Made by a program: the position numbers and the translations under genes
In this document: one piece after another, positions 10,989 to 22,100 of the stretch
Layout of the letters: each line of letters begins with the position of its first letter
Position numbering within the stretch: position 1 is the first letter of the stretch
DNA from: Henricia sp. BOLD:AAB3569
Taxonomy: Eukaryota > Echinodermata > Asteroidea > Spinulosida > Echinasteridae
Direction: 5' to 3'
Assembly: GCA_037783545.1 (NCBI GenBank)
Contig: JBBELK010000166.1
Span: forward strand, 153,591-217,590
Length of the DNA: 64,000 bases
Notes under the pieces: generated by a model
Seen by the model: the letters and a program-made list of their open reading frames with translations, nothing else
Told to the model about the DNA's origin: nothing
The model's database searches: none

Positions 10989-11608
10989 ATAAACCTTACG
11001 ACGTTCTCAATGCATCATGGCATTGGATGACAAAATTGCCCCGCTAATTGTGCATAAACCTATGAGGCGGACGCCAACTCTGCAACTTTTTTACTCATTT
11101 TCACAAAAACCAAAAGGATTTCACGAAAACCAAAAGGATTTCACGAATCAACCTCTCACTACTTGTTCTTTGATACATAACAGAAATTTTGCAAATGCGA
11201 GAAATCATCGGGGATTCCATTCGTAGTGGGAGAGTACCGCACTCACAGCTCGGCATGCGCAATGTAACACGCCATATAGCCACGGTATGGTTGGATTAGG
11301 TGTTCTGCACTGGGAGTCTGTGTTACAGGGACTCCCCCAGACGCCCACCACGAAGAGAATCCCCAATGATTTCTGGCATTTGCAGCATTTCTGTTTCGGG
11401 ACAGGTTTGTCAGAATGTTTGATATGTCTCAAAGAAAAAGTAGCCTGTAGGCCTAGTGAGAGGTTGATTTTTAAACTCTTTTTGGTTTTCGTGAAAATGA
11501 GTAAAAAAGTTGCCGAGTTGGCATCCGCCTCATAGGTTTATGCACAATTAGCCAGGCAATTTTGTCATCCAATCCCATGATGCATTCAGAACGTCGATAA
11601 GGTTTATT
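10989..11608. mobile_element. Foldback element upstream of ARMC9
   Basis: AATAAACCTTACGACGTTCT at the left is mirrored by AGAACGTCGATAAGGTTTATT at the right. The arms run for about 170 bp and include AGTAAAAAAGTTGC and AACCAAAAGG words. The outer end lies 166 bp upstream of the ARMC9 start codon and may contribute to its 5' flank. Confidence 0.75.
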
Positions 11609-12368
11609 AATAGAGCAAAAAAATTAATAAATAAATAGGCCTTAAAAAAACATGTTTCAGCATATTTACTGTACGATAGGGAGGTTGCGCGTAAAACGCG
11701 AATGTGAACATGAAATGCTTTAAGATTTGGTCATTAATTTGAGATATCTTAGTAGGGCCTAACAGATGAAAACAAAAATATTTTGTTTTGACACAGTCAG
11801 GCCTGGAAGTTTAGACTTTTTAGTGCAGAGCCACTTTTGCCTCAAAATTCTGTTATTTTGGAGCACCAGTAGGGCAATGGAGTTCCTAGGGCAATGAGCC
11901 TGATGAGGCCACTTTGGCAGTGCACTACATGTATGTATAACACAGCTAGCAAAAATTATAAAAGGCAATGCAGCCAAACTGGCCCCCAAAAAACAGCAAA
12001 GCCACAAGGTTAGGCCAATGAAATTAGATTACTAGTTTCTCATCAGCGCCCGCATGTGATTTGACCCCGCACCAAATAATTTCATTGTGCTTAAATCATT
12101 ATGCCAAAATTTCATTATTTTGCAAAAAAAGGGGAAAAATCAGATGCAAACTAGGCCTACTCCCAAGTGAAAAGTTTCCATTTGAGTTCTGCAGTCGCGA
12201 TCTGTGTTTTACAGCTTTTGTGTTTAGGCCTATATTCAAATAGGCCTAGGCCTATATTGCTCTTTCATAACCAGACATCTCCTTTGTAATTTCCCATGAT
12301 TTTGTCATCTCAACTTGTTCCTTCAAACACAAGCTACCCGGTTTAACTCAATGGAATTGAGGAGTCAG

Positions 12369-12734
12369 GTCAAGTCGACCGTTTACCAACTCGACTCGTA
12401 CCAACTCGACCGCGAACCAACTCGACCGCGAACCAACTCGACCGTGCGCCTCTAGGCTCTACTGTTTGCCCATTGTTGGGTTTGTGAAATAAATGGACAC
12501 GGAGACAGGCAGCGTCAGGAAAACAGAACGTGTATTCGGAACAACAAACATGTGAAACTCGAGCGAGCCGACATTCAACGGCCGAATCCAGCGACGCGAC
12601 ACGGCGTCTCCCGTTTTGCATTTGTATGGTCGAGTTGGTTTGCGGTCGAGTTGGTACGCGGTCGAGTTGGTTGACGATCGATTTTTTTCCCGGTCGAGTT
12701 GGTACGAGTCGAGTTGGTATTCGGTCGACTTGAC
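12369..12734. mobile_element. 366-bp foldback made of CGAGTTGG repeats
   Basis: GTCAAGTCGACCGTTTACCA at the left is mirrored by the end at 12734. Each arm has several CCAACTCGACCG (or CGGTCGAGTTGG) units. The centre is unique and includes CCGAATCCAGCGACGCGACA. Confidence 0.8.
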
Positions 12735-13324
12735 TGACATCCGGAATTGATACTGGCACCAAACCATTTCTGGGCGAGTTTAGAGCCTTAATAATCAGTT
12801 TCTAAATGGCAGTTCGTGTAAAGGTTGTATTTTTCCTTAATTAAATAATGAATAATGAATAATGAAAAAATCCCTCACAAAAATTTGATAAATGGTTGAC
12901 GAGAAACTAGTAGTAGTAGGTCAATAATAACTAGTAGTAGGCCCTAATCTAATTTCATTGGCCTTAATTATAACAATATAATACTAGGCCTGTAGGGGGT
13001 AGGCTAGTAGTAGTAGTAGTAGCCTACTATTACTAAATCATAAAGTAGTGGCTGCTTTTAAGGCATGTAACTGTAAGCATGGTAAGGCTTAGCTTCGGGG
13101 CGGGCCGGGGCCAGTTTGTTTGGGCACTGGCCTCCGTTGCCTCCGTAAATTTCTAGGCCTGCACCATATGAACAGTTTATGCTACAATGTTTAACCTTGA
13201 TATCACGGTATATTGACTTCACTAGTACCAGTTCACAGTTAAAAAAAAGACTTAAAATGTTTATCACATTTGCAGCGACAGCTACGGTTAACATGTAGCT
13301 ATGAGGTATAAGGTATGGCGGTGA

Positions 13325-13530
13325 CAGGTCAACTCGACCGTTTGCAGTTGCCAACTCGACCGTTGTACTAACTCAACCATTGTGCCAACTCGACCGTTGT
13401 ACTAACTCGGCCGTTGTACCAACTCGACCGTTGTGCGTTTAACTCCAGAAGCCAACTCGACTACTATTGTGCGTTCCACTGAATTTTCACTTGCCAGTCG
13501 TATACGTTGTCAACTCGATCTTATGCTCGG
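13325..13530. repeat. CCAACTCGACCGTTGTA array, left
   Basis: An array of 17-18 bp units containing CAACTCGACCGTTGTAC. It is matched by an inverted array at 18785-18944 whose outer end mirrors this one (GTCAACTC..ACCGTTTGC). The 5.4 kb between them holds the broken LINE. Confidence 0.8.
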
Positions 13531-13689
13531 GTAAGGGTAAAAAACAAACCCTAATTAACATTTTAAAAATATAAAGCAAACAAATTTTGGATTAAGCAAA
13601 TGTTTCTGCTAAACATGCAGCTTTATAAAATTGCACGGCGCTCTGTCGAGTGCCAACTTGTTTAGATACGGTAGCTATAGGCCCCGGCC

Positions 13690-14045
13690 CTACCGAGATA
13701 ATTTATTTGACCGGACCAACTTTACGACTTATAACGTGGATTATGTCGACTTGGCGAGATATTTTTGTTGCCAAGTCGCCTTTCTAAATTTCTAAATCGA
13801 CTTGACAACAATTAATTTACCAATAAGTCGACAGTAGTATATTTAGAAAGTCAACTTGGCAACATATAATTAATATCTCATCAAGTCGACTTATTGAATT
13901 CAGGAAGGCGACTTGGCGGCATAAAATATCTCACCAAGTCGACTTATTAAATCTAGGATGTCGACTTAGCAATTTAAATTATCTCGCCGAGACGAGTTAG
14001 CATCTCGCGCCTATGTAATTAGTCAACTTAGTGAGATAAATTATC
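13690..14045. repeat. AAGTCGACTT-rich repeat
   Basis: The palindromic decamer AAGTCGACTT and variants recur about every 35 bp, alternating with GGCGAGATA and TTGCCAAGTCG. A relative spans 60725-61315. Confidence 0.7.
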
Positions 14046-14519
14046 TAAACAAATGACATATAGCACTCCGAGAGCGCCGTAAAATTTACCCCAGGACGTG
14101 GTGCACGAATGTCTTCACGAAAGTGTCTCAGAAACCGTCCAGAAAGTTTAATTTTAGCATGGAATAATAATTTAGAATATGATGCAAATGTCATGCATAG
14201 GCCTATATTAAAGCCCCGTACATTTGCAGTTGCAAGCATTTACTTCACCAGACAGTTGACAAACAAATCGGACTAAATTGAATATAGCAATTGTGTAAAA
14301 CACCACATGATTTGTCCGTGTAAAATGGTGACCTTTCTCAGTGGGAGAAACTGCCAACTGAAATAAGTACTGAGAAGGTGCTTTAAAAAAATTGTCTGCA
14401 AAAATTTATTTTACCTTTCAACGCACACAAAAATGCATGGATTTTTCAGGTTTTCTGAAGTGCTAAATTGTTTCCAAGGCAGTTGTTTAACAAGTTATGT
14501 AAATGATGTTGTTTCTCAA
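14045..14519. repeat. Dispersed intron/intergenic repeat with ACACCACATG core
   Basis: ACACCACATGATTTGTCCGT, GGGAGAAACTGCCAACTGAA and AGGTTTTCTGAAGTGCTAAA recur with variation at 2500-2640 and 62510-62720. No clear ends. Confidence 0.45.
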
Positions 14520-15345
14520 CATTTTCCAATCACATGTCTTCATCAATGCGGCACGCGCAAGCCTTTCAAGGCAAAATTATATACCAAGTTTCCTGCACGT
14601 TTGTCACTAATTCTTTGTGCATGGAGTCTCAACTGGCGAACACCCTCAAACCACATAAGTCTTCCGGTCCTGACGAAGTCTCATCTAGGACAGATGCTGA
14701 AACTGACTTGCCGCTCCATACATTTGTGGTATTTTGTGTGACATATTCAATATGTCTTTGCGTTTGGGGCAGATTCCCCTTGATTGGAAAAGTGCTAATG
14801 TTGTGCCATTGCATAAATTGGGAAGTGTGAATGATATTTCAAATTACCGTCTAATTCCTTCGTGTTCTGTAACATAAACTATTGTTAAAAATAGACTTTG
14901 TCGGCATATTTCTTTACATGGTTTATGTCACCAACTTAACATAGATTTTGTGTGTTACTCAGGTTTTTACGGTGTTTCATCATTGGTGTGGAACTCTAGA
15001 CAAACGAAACCGGGCCGGAATGATGCGATATTCCTTGATTGGTCTCGAGCTTTTGATGATCATCAGCTTTTGTTGCAGAAGCTGCACGAATTTAATATTT
15101 GTGGCAATACCTTGCAGTGTGGTTTCGTAGTTATTTGACCAATCGGCGGCAGGGGGTAATTTTCAAGGGATCTTGCTCATCCTGGGAGAATGTTCGTTCT
15201 GGAGTTCCACAAGGATCAGTTCTTGGCCCAGTTTTGTTCAATTTGTTTGTTTTTAATCTTCCGTTTTGTGTACAGTCTCATTTACCACATTATGCTGGTG
15301 ACACGGTATACTTTATCGGGTCATCAATTATCCTATATTAGCTAT
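14520..15345 (+). pseudogene. Non-LTR retrotransposon (LINE) reverse-transcriptase fragment, 5' part, decayed
   Basis: Scattered over shifting frames are typical RT motifs: a DWKSANVVPLHK-like and SNYRPI-like segment (14770-14870), a DWSRAFDDHQLLLQKL segment (15040-15090), SGVPQGSVLGPVLFNLF (15193-15250), and HYAGDTVYF (15285-15315), where the catalytic YADD motif has become YAGD. Frameshifts and the YAGD change make it inactive. The element resumes at 17156 after two inserted MITEs. Confidence 0.8.
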
Positions 15346-16297
15346 GGGGCCGTCCATAAAGTACGTATATACGCACGGGGATGGGGGTGGGGGTGCTTGT
15401 TGACATTGCGTATACACCATGCGCACAGGGGGGGGGGGGTGTCCAATGCAAGCCAATGCGTATGTACGCAAACTGAAAATTTGCTTTTACTAAATCGGAA
15501 AAGGAATTGGACAAGTTGACAAACATATATTAGGCACAGGCCACACATTTGTCTCACTCATCTCACATTTTTTCACTCCTCAATTTAGGTTTTCCCATTA
15601 AATCTGCAGTTTCTGATGTTTGATGTCATTTTATGTGTTAACAAAAAATGCAAAAAAAATATCATTTATATCAGATTTTTGGGGCGACATGCGAATCGTT
15701 CTTGTAGTATATATAGCACTGTACATGCATGTATAGTACCGGTACTGAACCATTTACTAATGCTTACCAATGCCGAGGTATATTGAATGGCATATGCGTA
15801 TGCGTACAGGGGGTGGGGGTGGGGGTGGGGGGGGGGAAATGAATTGGACAAGTTGACAAACATATATTAGGCACAGGCCACACATTTGTCTCACTCATCT
15901 CACATTTTTTCACTCCTCAATTTAGGTTTTCCCATTAAATCTGCAGTTTCTGATGTTTGATGTCATTTTATGTGTTAACAACAAATGCAAAAAAAATCTC
16001 ATTTATATCAGATTTTTGGGGCGACATGCGAATCGTTCTTGTAGTATATATAGCACTGTACATGCATGTATAGTACCGGTACTGAACCATTTACCAATGC
16101 TTACCAATGCCGAGGTATATTGAATGCGTATGCGTACAGGGGGTGGGGGTGGGGGTGGGGGGAGGGGGGGGGGGGGGGGGGGGGGAGTGTTTGGGTGAGG
16201 GGAGTTGGAGCCACTGCGTACGCCATGCGTATACAGAGGGTAGGTATAGGGTCTAAAAAGTCGGCATTTTATGCGTACGTTCTTTAAGGACGGACCC
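15346..16297. mobile_element. 952-bp DNA element inserted in the LINE (ends GGGGCCGTCCATAAAG)
   Basis: Left end GGGGCCGTCCATAAAGTACG is mirrored by the right end (reverse complement GGGTCCGTCCTTAAAGAACG), with TAT on both sides. Inside is a 338-bp tandem duplication (15503-15840 and 15841 onward) and long G runs at 15808-15838 and 16138-16186. Confidence 0.78.
16138..16186 (+). repeat. Poly-G tract, predicted G-quadruplex
   Basis: Repeated GGGGGT units run into about 25 consecutive G. A shorter copy sits at 15808-15838 in the duplicated unit. The exact length may be unreliable because homopolymers are hard to sequence. Confidence 0.8.
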
Positions 16298-16375
16298 TAT
16301 TGACGAAGAAATTTTGCAGAATGACCTTAACTTTTATGACCCACACTTGGAGCTTGCAAAATAAGATGAAGTTAA

Positions 16376-17151
16376 AGGAACACGTTGCCTTCAGATTTCA
16401 CGAAATCTCACGTTTGAGGGTATTCCTTATACTTATTAAGAGTTGTTCTTGCAATAAAACACACTTAATGTGTTATAATTAGTGAATGGTAATTAAAAAA
16501 ACAAACACTGACCTCTGACCCCCACTACATGTCCCGCGAAATGTATACGTATTTCAAGCCGTCAATACGATCGTCCGGGTAGTGGGCAAAATGCAGCGAC
16601 GAACAGGAGTTAGGCTGGCGCCGTAGCCAGTGGTCAGGTAAACCTATCAGATGAACGCAAGGTACCATACCATTCTCCGCCTCCCGAGACATGTGTGAAA
16701 TGTAAACACGTACACACACACACACACCGACTGGCTGTCAAAAAATGGATCGTCAAGAGAACACAGCAGACGCGTCAAAAAAGAAAAAACGAAAACCTCG
16801 CCAATCAAGGTAAGAATATTGTCATGGGACAAACCGATAGAAAGGACTTGGATGATTTATACCCAATGGTTATTGTAGACACGAATTAAAAAACAGGCAC
16901 ATCACACGCAACGGAGGAAGGAAAAATAATTTCTTTCTCCAGGCTGGAAATAAGACTAATATAATTTCTCCGCCATTTATGGGAGTCAAGATTTTGACTC
17001 CCATAAATGGCGGAGCATTTCTAAGGCACGTTTGTGTGGATCATTATATTCTACTTTTTAAACATCTTTCAGATCGTGATCATTATACTTCAAACGCTTG
17101 TAATAGCCCAAAAACGCCCAATAAAGCGCAACCCGAAGGCAACGTGTTCCT
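16376..17151. mobile_element. 776-bp TTAA-flanked element (Kolobok-like), inserted in the LINE
   Basis: Terminal inverted repeats AGGAACACGTTGCCTTC are near perfect, with TTAA on both sides (16372-16375, 17152-17155). The interior contains a short frame from 16745 (MDRQENTADASKKKKRKPR, followed by a splice-donor-like GTAAGA). It also has a perfect 60-bp hairpin near 16965-17025 (CTCCGCCATTTATGGGAGTC). Confidence 0.82.
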
Positions 17152-17155
17152 TTAA

Positions 17156-18334
17156 ACAACGCAAAGTGCAAACTGATGCATTTGACTATTGAAAACTCCT
17201 CTCGCAAAAACCTATCACATTAACAATAGTGCTTTGGAAGTTGTGAATTCTTACAAATATTTGGGTTTTGTCATTTCATCTGATATGGTCCAAACATATG
17301 TTGATACGACAGTTGCTAAGGCATCTATAGTTTTAGGTCTCATCACTAGAATTTCTGGAGGGTCATAATCTGAGTCACACCACAAAGAGGTTATGTTACG
17401 GCCGGCTGTATAAGAAAATTTGTCTACCAATTCTTGAATACGGTGTACATGTGTGGCAGCCGCATAACAAAAAAATACATTCGTTCACTTGAGCGTGTTC
17501 AACATAAATTAACTAGGATTATTTTCAATGGCTGCACTACCACATATATGGACAGATTAGATAATCTTGGTATTTCATCACTAGCACTGCACTTATCTTT
17601 CTTTTGTATTTGTTTGCAAGAATTTGTATGGGCTGTACGTATGATTTACCAGTTTGTAATGTTGTATCTATTAACACCCGTCGAGACACTTAATTATGTT
17701 TATTTGTATTATTCATATGCAAGAACTGATGCCTTTATAAGCACTCACTGTTCCCTATAGATTTGCCCGTAGGCCTATACATGGAGTTTATTGCCAGATA
17801 TTGTTACAAACGAACCCATTTTTAATTTCACACGTTTTACAGCGAAACTATAAGGCCTGTCTTGGATAGCATTGTGGATGTTTATTAGACTTACAGTGGA
17901 TGGGGATTGTTCTTTTGATGTGCTTTTGTATTCCAGTATGTTGTTGTTGTTTCTTGTCGTCTGCCTGTCAGTCATTCTCTTGTCTTTGTCGCTTTGTGTT
18001 TGTGTTGCCCTTTGGTTGTTTTTGGATGTATTTGTCTTTCTTGTTGTCGTTCGTTTAATTGTATGTCGTAATTTTTGTTCAAAGTCGCATTATTGTAGTT
18101 GGAGAGCCTCACGATAATCTGTATAAGCTTTTTAGGTAATCCATCAGGCCTGCATGGTGCTTAATTCAATTTTGTGTTTTGTTGTCCTGCATGTTTAATT
18201 GTTTGTTTTAATTTGTATTTGTAATGGATCTTGTAACTCGATTGTACCGTACTGTTTGTATGTATTTTTTTCTATAGATTTGTATATATTTGTATATTTG
18301 CCTGAAAAATTATCTAATAAATAAATGTAAAAAC
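17156..18334 (+). pseudogene. LINE 3' part
   Basis: Translated pieces include SYKYLGFVISSD, ILEYGVHVWQPHNKK and LERVQHKLTRIIF, the C-terminal region of CR1/Jockey-like reverse transcriptases, across frameshifts. The unit ends in a T-rich 3' region with AATAAATAAATG near 18316-18326. Confidence 0.75.
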
Positions 18335-18784
18335 ATGTAGGGCCTACGGTATTTTTTGTTAGATGCGCACTATAAATCACTAGTAAACAACATTGACAGT
18401 GCACCGGGCAGGCCGCTTATAATTGCCTGCTGGCCGCGGTGCAGAACGTAGGCCTATAGGCTAGTATAAAATGACTCGCCGATCATCCCGAAAAATCCTG
18501 AACAAATCCCTCAAACTTAACCCCCGTCCGCGAGGTGCATGCTCTGAGCAGTCTCAGGCCGTATACTCTTCCACATGATATTTTCCTAATAATGTATACT
18601 AATTAGCCTATTTCTGCCAAACTTTCTCGCTGAAAGGCTGCTGAAAAATAACGTTGTGCACGTCTGTTTGTACGTGTTGTCACGGAGTTGTTTACCGTTG
18701 CTATAGGGTTTGCCTCGCTCTGGATTCAGGATGGCCGACTCGTGAATAAGGCAAATACAGCGCGGTTGAGAGATATTAGTGAAC

Positions 18785-18944
18785 AGTCATGTTGGCTAAC
18801 GGTCGAGTTGACACTTGGAAAACGGTCGAGTTGACTTGATTTTGAAGTCGAGTTGGTCTAACAATCAAGTTGGTATAACGGTCAAGTTGGTACAACGGCT
18901 GAGTTGGTACAACGGTCGAGTTGGCAAACGGTGGAGTTGACTGT
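18785..18944. repeat. GGTCGAGTTGG array, right (inverted partner of 13325-13530)
   Basis: Units such as CAACGGTCGAGTTGGTA repeat at 17-18 bp, reverse-complementary to the left array. It ends 195 bp upstream of the PPIH start codon, so it may lie in that gene's proximal 5' flank. Confidence 0.8.
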
Positions 18945-19138
18945 AACTATGACATTGCTACAACCTCGTACTCGCTATTTTACCACCTCCATTATCCGTT
19001 TTTGTACGTGTTTAGAAACTCTGAGCCAGAGAAAATTTAGCTGGTTTCCGTTTTGACGACAAAGTACAATAAAGATGTTGTTGTTTGGGTTCTGGTTACC
19101 AGTTATACGTTTCGAACGCATGATTTTATTTTGTAAAC

Positions 19139-22100
19139 ATGGCGGGGAATTCTGGAGCATCATCGCATCCCGATAATCCTGTTGTTTTCTTTGAAATTTC
19201 GGTAGGAGGCCAGGTATGTAGTGCGGTTTTACGGTAGATCAACTAAAGCTTTATCTGTCGGCAGTGCACAGTGACTGAATGCGGGTCTACTTGAGAAAGC
19301 CCATGCATTCCCATTATATTTCCGGGCGGCGATATTTTTTTCCGTACCGCTGTTTAGCGAACATTGCTTCTGATTGGTTTAACCCCTATGCATATGTTGC
19401 ATACTGATGTATTTTGTCGATAACTACCTCAACATAACCCCACACCATACCACACTCTTTCCTCAATTAATAGTAAAAAAAATTTAATACGAGATTCGAT
19501 AGGAGATTCGAACCTGCAATCTCTCGATTGACAGTACTACGTCTTAACCACTAGACTACCAAACGGAATTATATCCGTTTATATCCTTTTATTTAATAAC
19601 TCTTGGAGTTGCTATATTAAAATATGAATATTCATTTACAATGCACCAATCGATGAAGCCCCATAGCGAATATGTGGTACGGAAAAAAATATCGCTTCCG
19701 GGCGCGGGCGAGGGTAGACTGGTTCCTGCTCCACATATTCCACATACAACGACTGAATATGAGGACCGGCTACTGTCGTGTTTAAAATAGCACTTTAAGC
19801 ATTAACGTCATGCATTTATTTTTAGAAGCACATTTCCTACCTCCATGATATAACCGTTGATTTTCAAAGCGCGCTGCGCGCTATATGGCATGAGTGTACA
19901 ACAATTTGAAAGGGGTTATTCCTTATTTGACCAATAAACATTTAATATATTAACCTTAAATTATTAAATATGCCCATTTTAATATACATGTAGGCTAGCA
20001 TCAAAAAGAAAATTCAAACCTTGTCCGCATCACCAAGTGAGCTCCTACCGTACCGTAACTATACTCACTGCGTAGTTTTAAATCCGTGGCATCACCATAA
20101 AATACACACGCAGCGGCACGCGTACGTACGTACGTGCGTGCATGCGACGTCAATTTAAATTCTCGAAACAATGACGAATTGTACCCGACGATTAACGGTA
20201 ACGTCCGGACGACCGGACGTGCATTCGGGTAACTTCGGGAACCTTCGGAAAAAGGAGGAATTCCTCCTGTTTCAAAATGGCGAAATTGGCGGCTGCCGGA
20301 CCTTAAATTCAGTCTAGTCAAAGAATTTTTGGTCCGAGTACCAGACTAGGGCGAGGGGAAACCGGGGCGCGAAATTTTTTTCCGTACCGCAGTTTACACA
20401 TGGTTTAGCGAGCATTGCTTCTGATTGGTTTAACCCCCTGCATATTGCATCATGCATACTGTTTTGTCGATAACTACCTCAACATTTTTTACTTTCAAAT
20501 ACTGAAAGGCGCCCACGCCTGTTTTTTGCTGATGCTATGCTGCTTCTGCTTGGCCTGGGTGACTTTCAATATAATAAGCACTTTTTTTTTCCCATCAAAA
20601 TCGTTGCTCAAAATGGAATCATGCTTTAGGCAAGTCTTTTTACAGGAAATTGGGCATTCCTTACTTTTAGTACCCCGTTCCATATAAGTGATTAGAAGTG
20701 TCATTTTTATCAAACCACTTACCTATAGTGTTAATCTTGATCTATTTCTTCAGAATGACAAGATTATTTTTGTAAAAAAAGGGCGGGTTTTGATTTTTGA
20801 GGGAAATTGTGGGGTAAAAACAGGAATAACTGACCAAAGGTTTAACAAATTAAAGATGGCATTTTATGCTCACTGTGGCATGAAAGGCCGTTTTTGATTG
20901 GCTGAGAAAGGTTGCACTTTAATACCCGGTCTCTGATTGGCCAATGAGTGGGAGTTTTTTACAACATGAAACAGCAGCAGCCCAAATTCAAATGAGTTAG
21001 CAATGCTGAAGCTGACAAAAATTGTATTTTTTTGAAGGAATTATCGTCAAAAAGTTAAAAACTATGGATTAGAGGAATGAAGAAGAGTTGGTTGTTTCCA
21101 CAAAAGTGAAATTAGTTTTACAGCTGTAAAAGTTAGTACAAAAATGGGTGGCCTAAAAGTAAGGAATGACGGAAATTGCTATTTTTGTTAAATTACAAAT
21201 CTCTACACGTTCTACATACCTCCCTGGCCGGAATACTCTAAAAACTGACGTACAAATGTCCTTAAAACCCGAATCTTTCACGACAAATCATAGCACATGT
21301 CAGACGGTGTATTTTCCTGTTTTTTTAGATGGCTGCTGGCGTCTCGTGTAGACTTGAGCGCAGTCGATCTTTGGGCCAGCAGCACTAGCACGGTACAGAC
21401 AATGGGGGCGCTGTTCACAATTATTCGCTCTTCCCTGTGTGGCATGTACCGTACTGCCGGCGCCCCGCCTAGCGAATCCACAGTCAATGACGCGTTATAC
21501 GTTAAAGATGTTTTATTTCCCCTGGGATTTCAGGGCATGCATCTCTGAATATTGTTTTTAATTTATAGTTTGTTAGAAAACCTATACAAGCTGTTTAGTT
21601 ATCGACTAATTACTCTCAATCTTGTCAATATTTCGAAATCAACTTACAGCTAGACGCCAAAAAATATTGTCTGTGTATAAAAATTACGTTGTTTACACGG
21701 TTGCCAATGTCTCATCTACTAATTAAGTATGATTTGTTTCTTTGACTAATGGAAATGCCTTAACAATTCCGTTAGATGACGAAAAAAATTGCCACCCAAC
21801 TCCCCTCCCTCCCAAGAAAAAAAGGGTAAAAAAGCAAAGTAAAGGGGCCTAAAAAAAGTTGGCGGCATTAATTCTTGCTCAAAAGCTAGACATGGAATTG
21901 TATGGTTTCCAGAGGTTCTGTGGTTCTTATCGAGTCCTTTTTCAAAATGGCGAATGGGGTTCAATTGGTAAGGGGCTAAAAGTAATTCATAAAGTCCCAA
22001 TGTAAACATCAGAAAATCACTTTTAGCCTTCTAAAAGTACATGTATGTATGTATGTTGATTCAATCAATTCTGATGAACTGATGAAATTCTGGAAAAAAT

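Noticed and set aside
17872-18117. Hydrophobic 81-residue frame resembling a membrane protein
   Set aside because: It lies in the T-rich 3' region of the LINE; hydrophobicity follows from T-rich codons.
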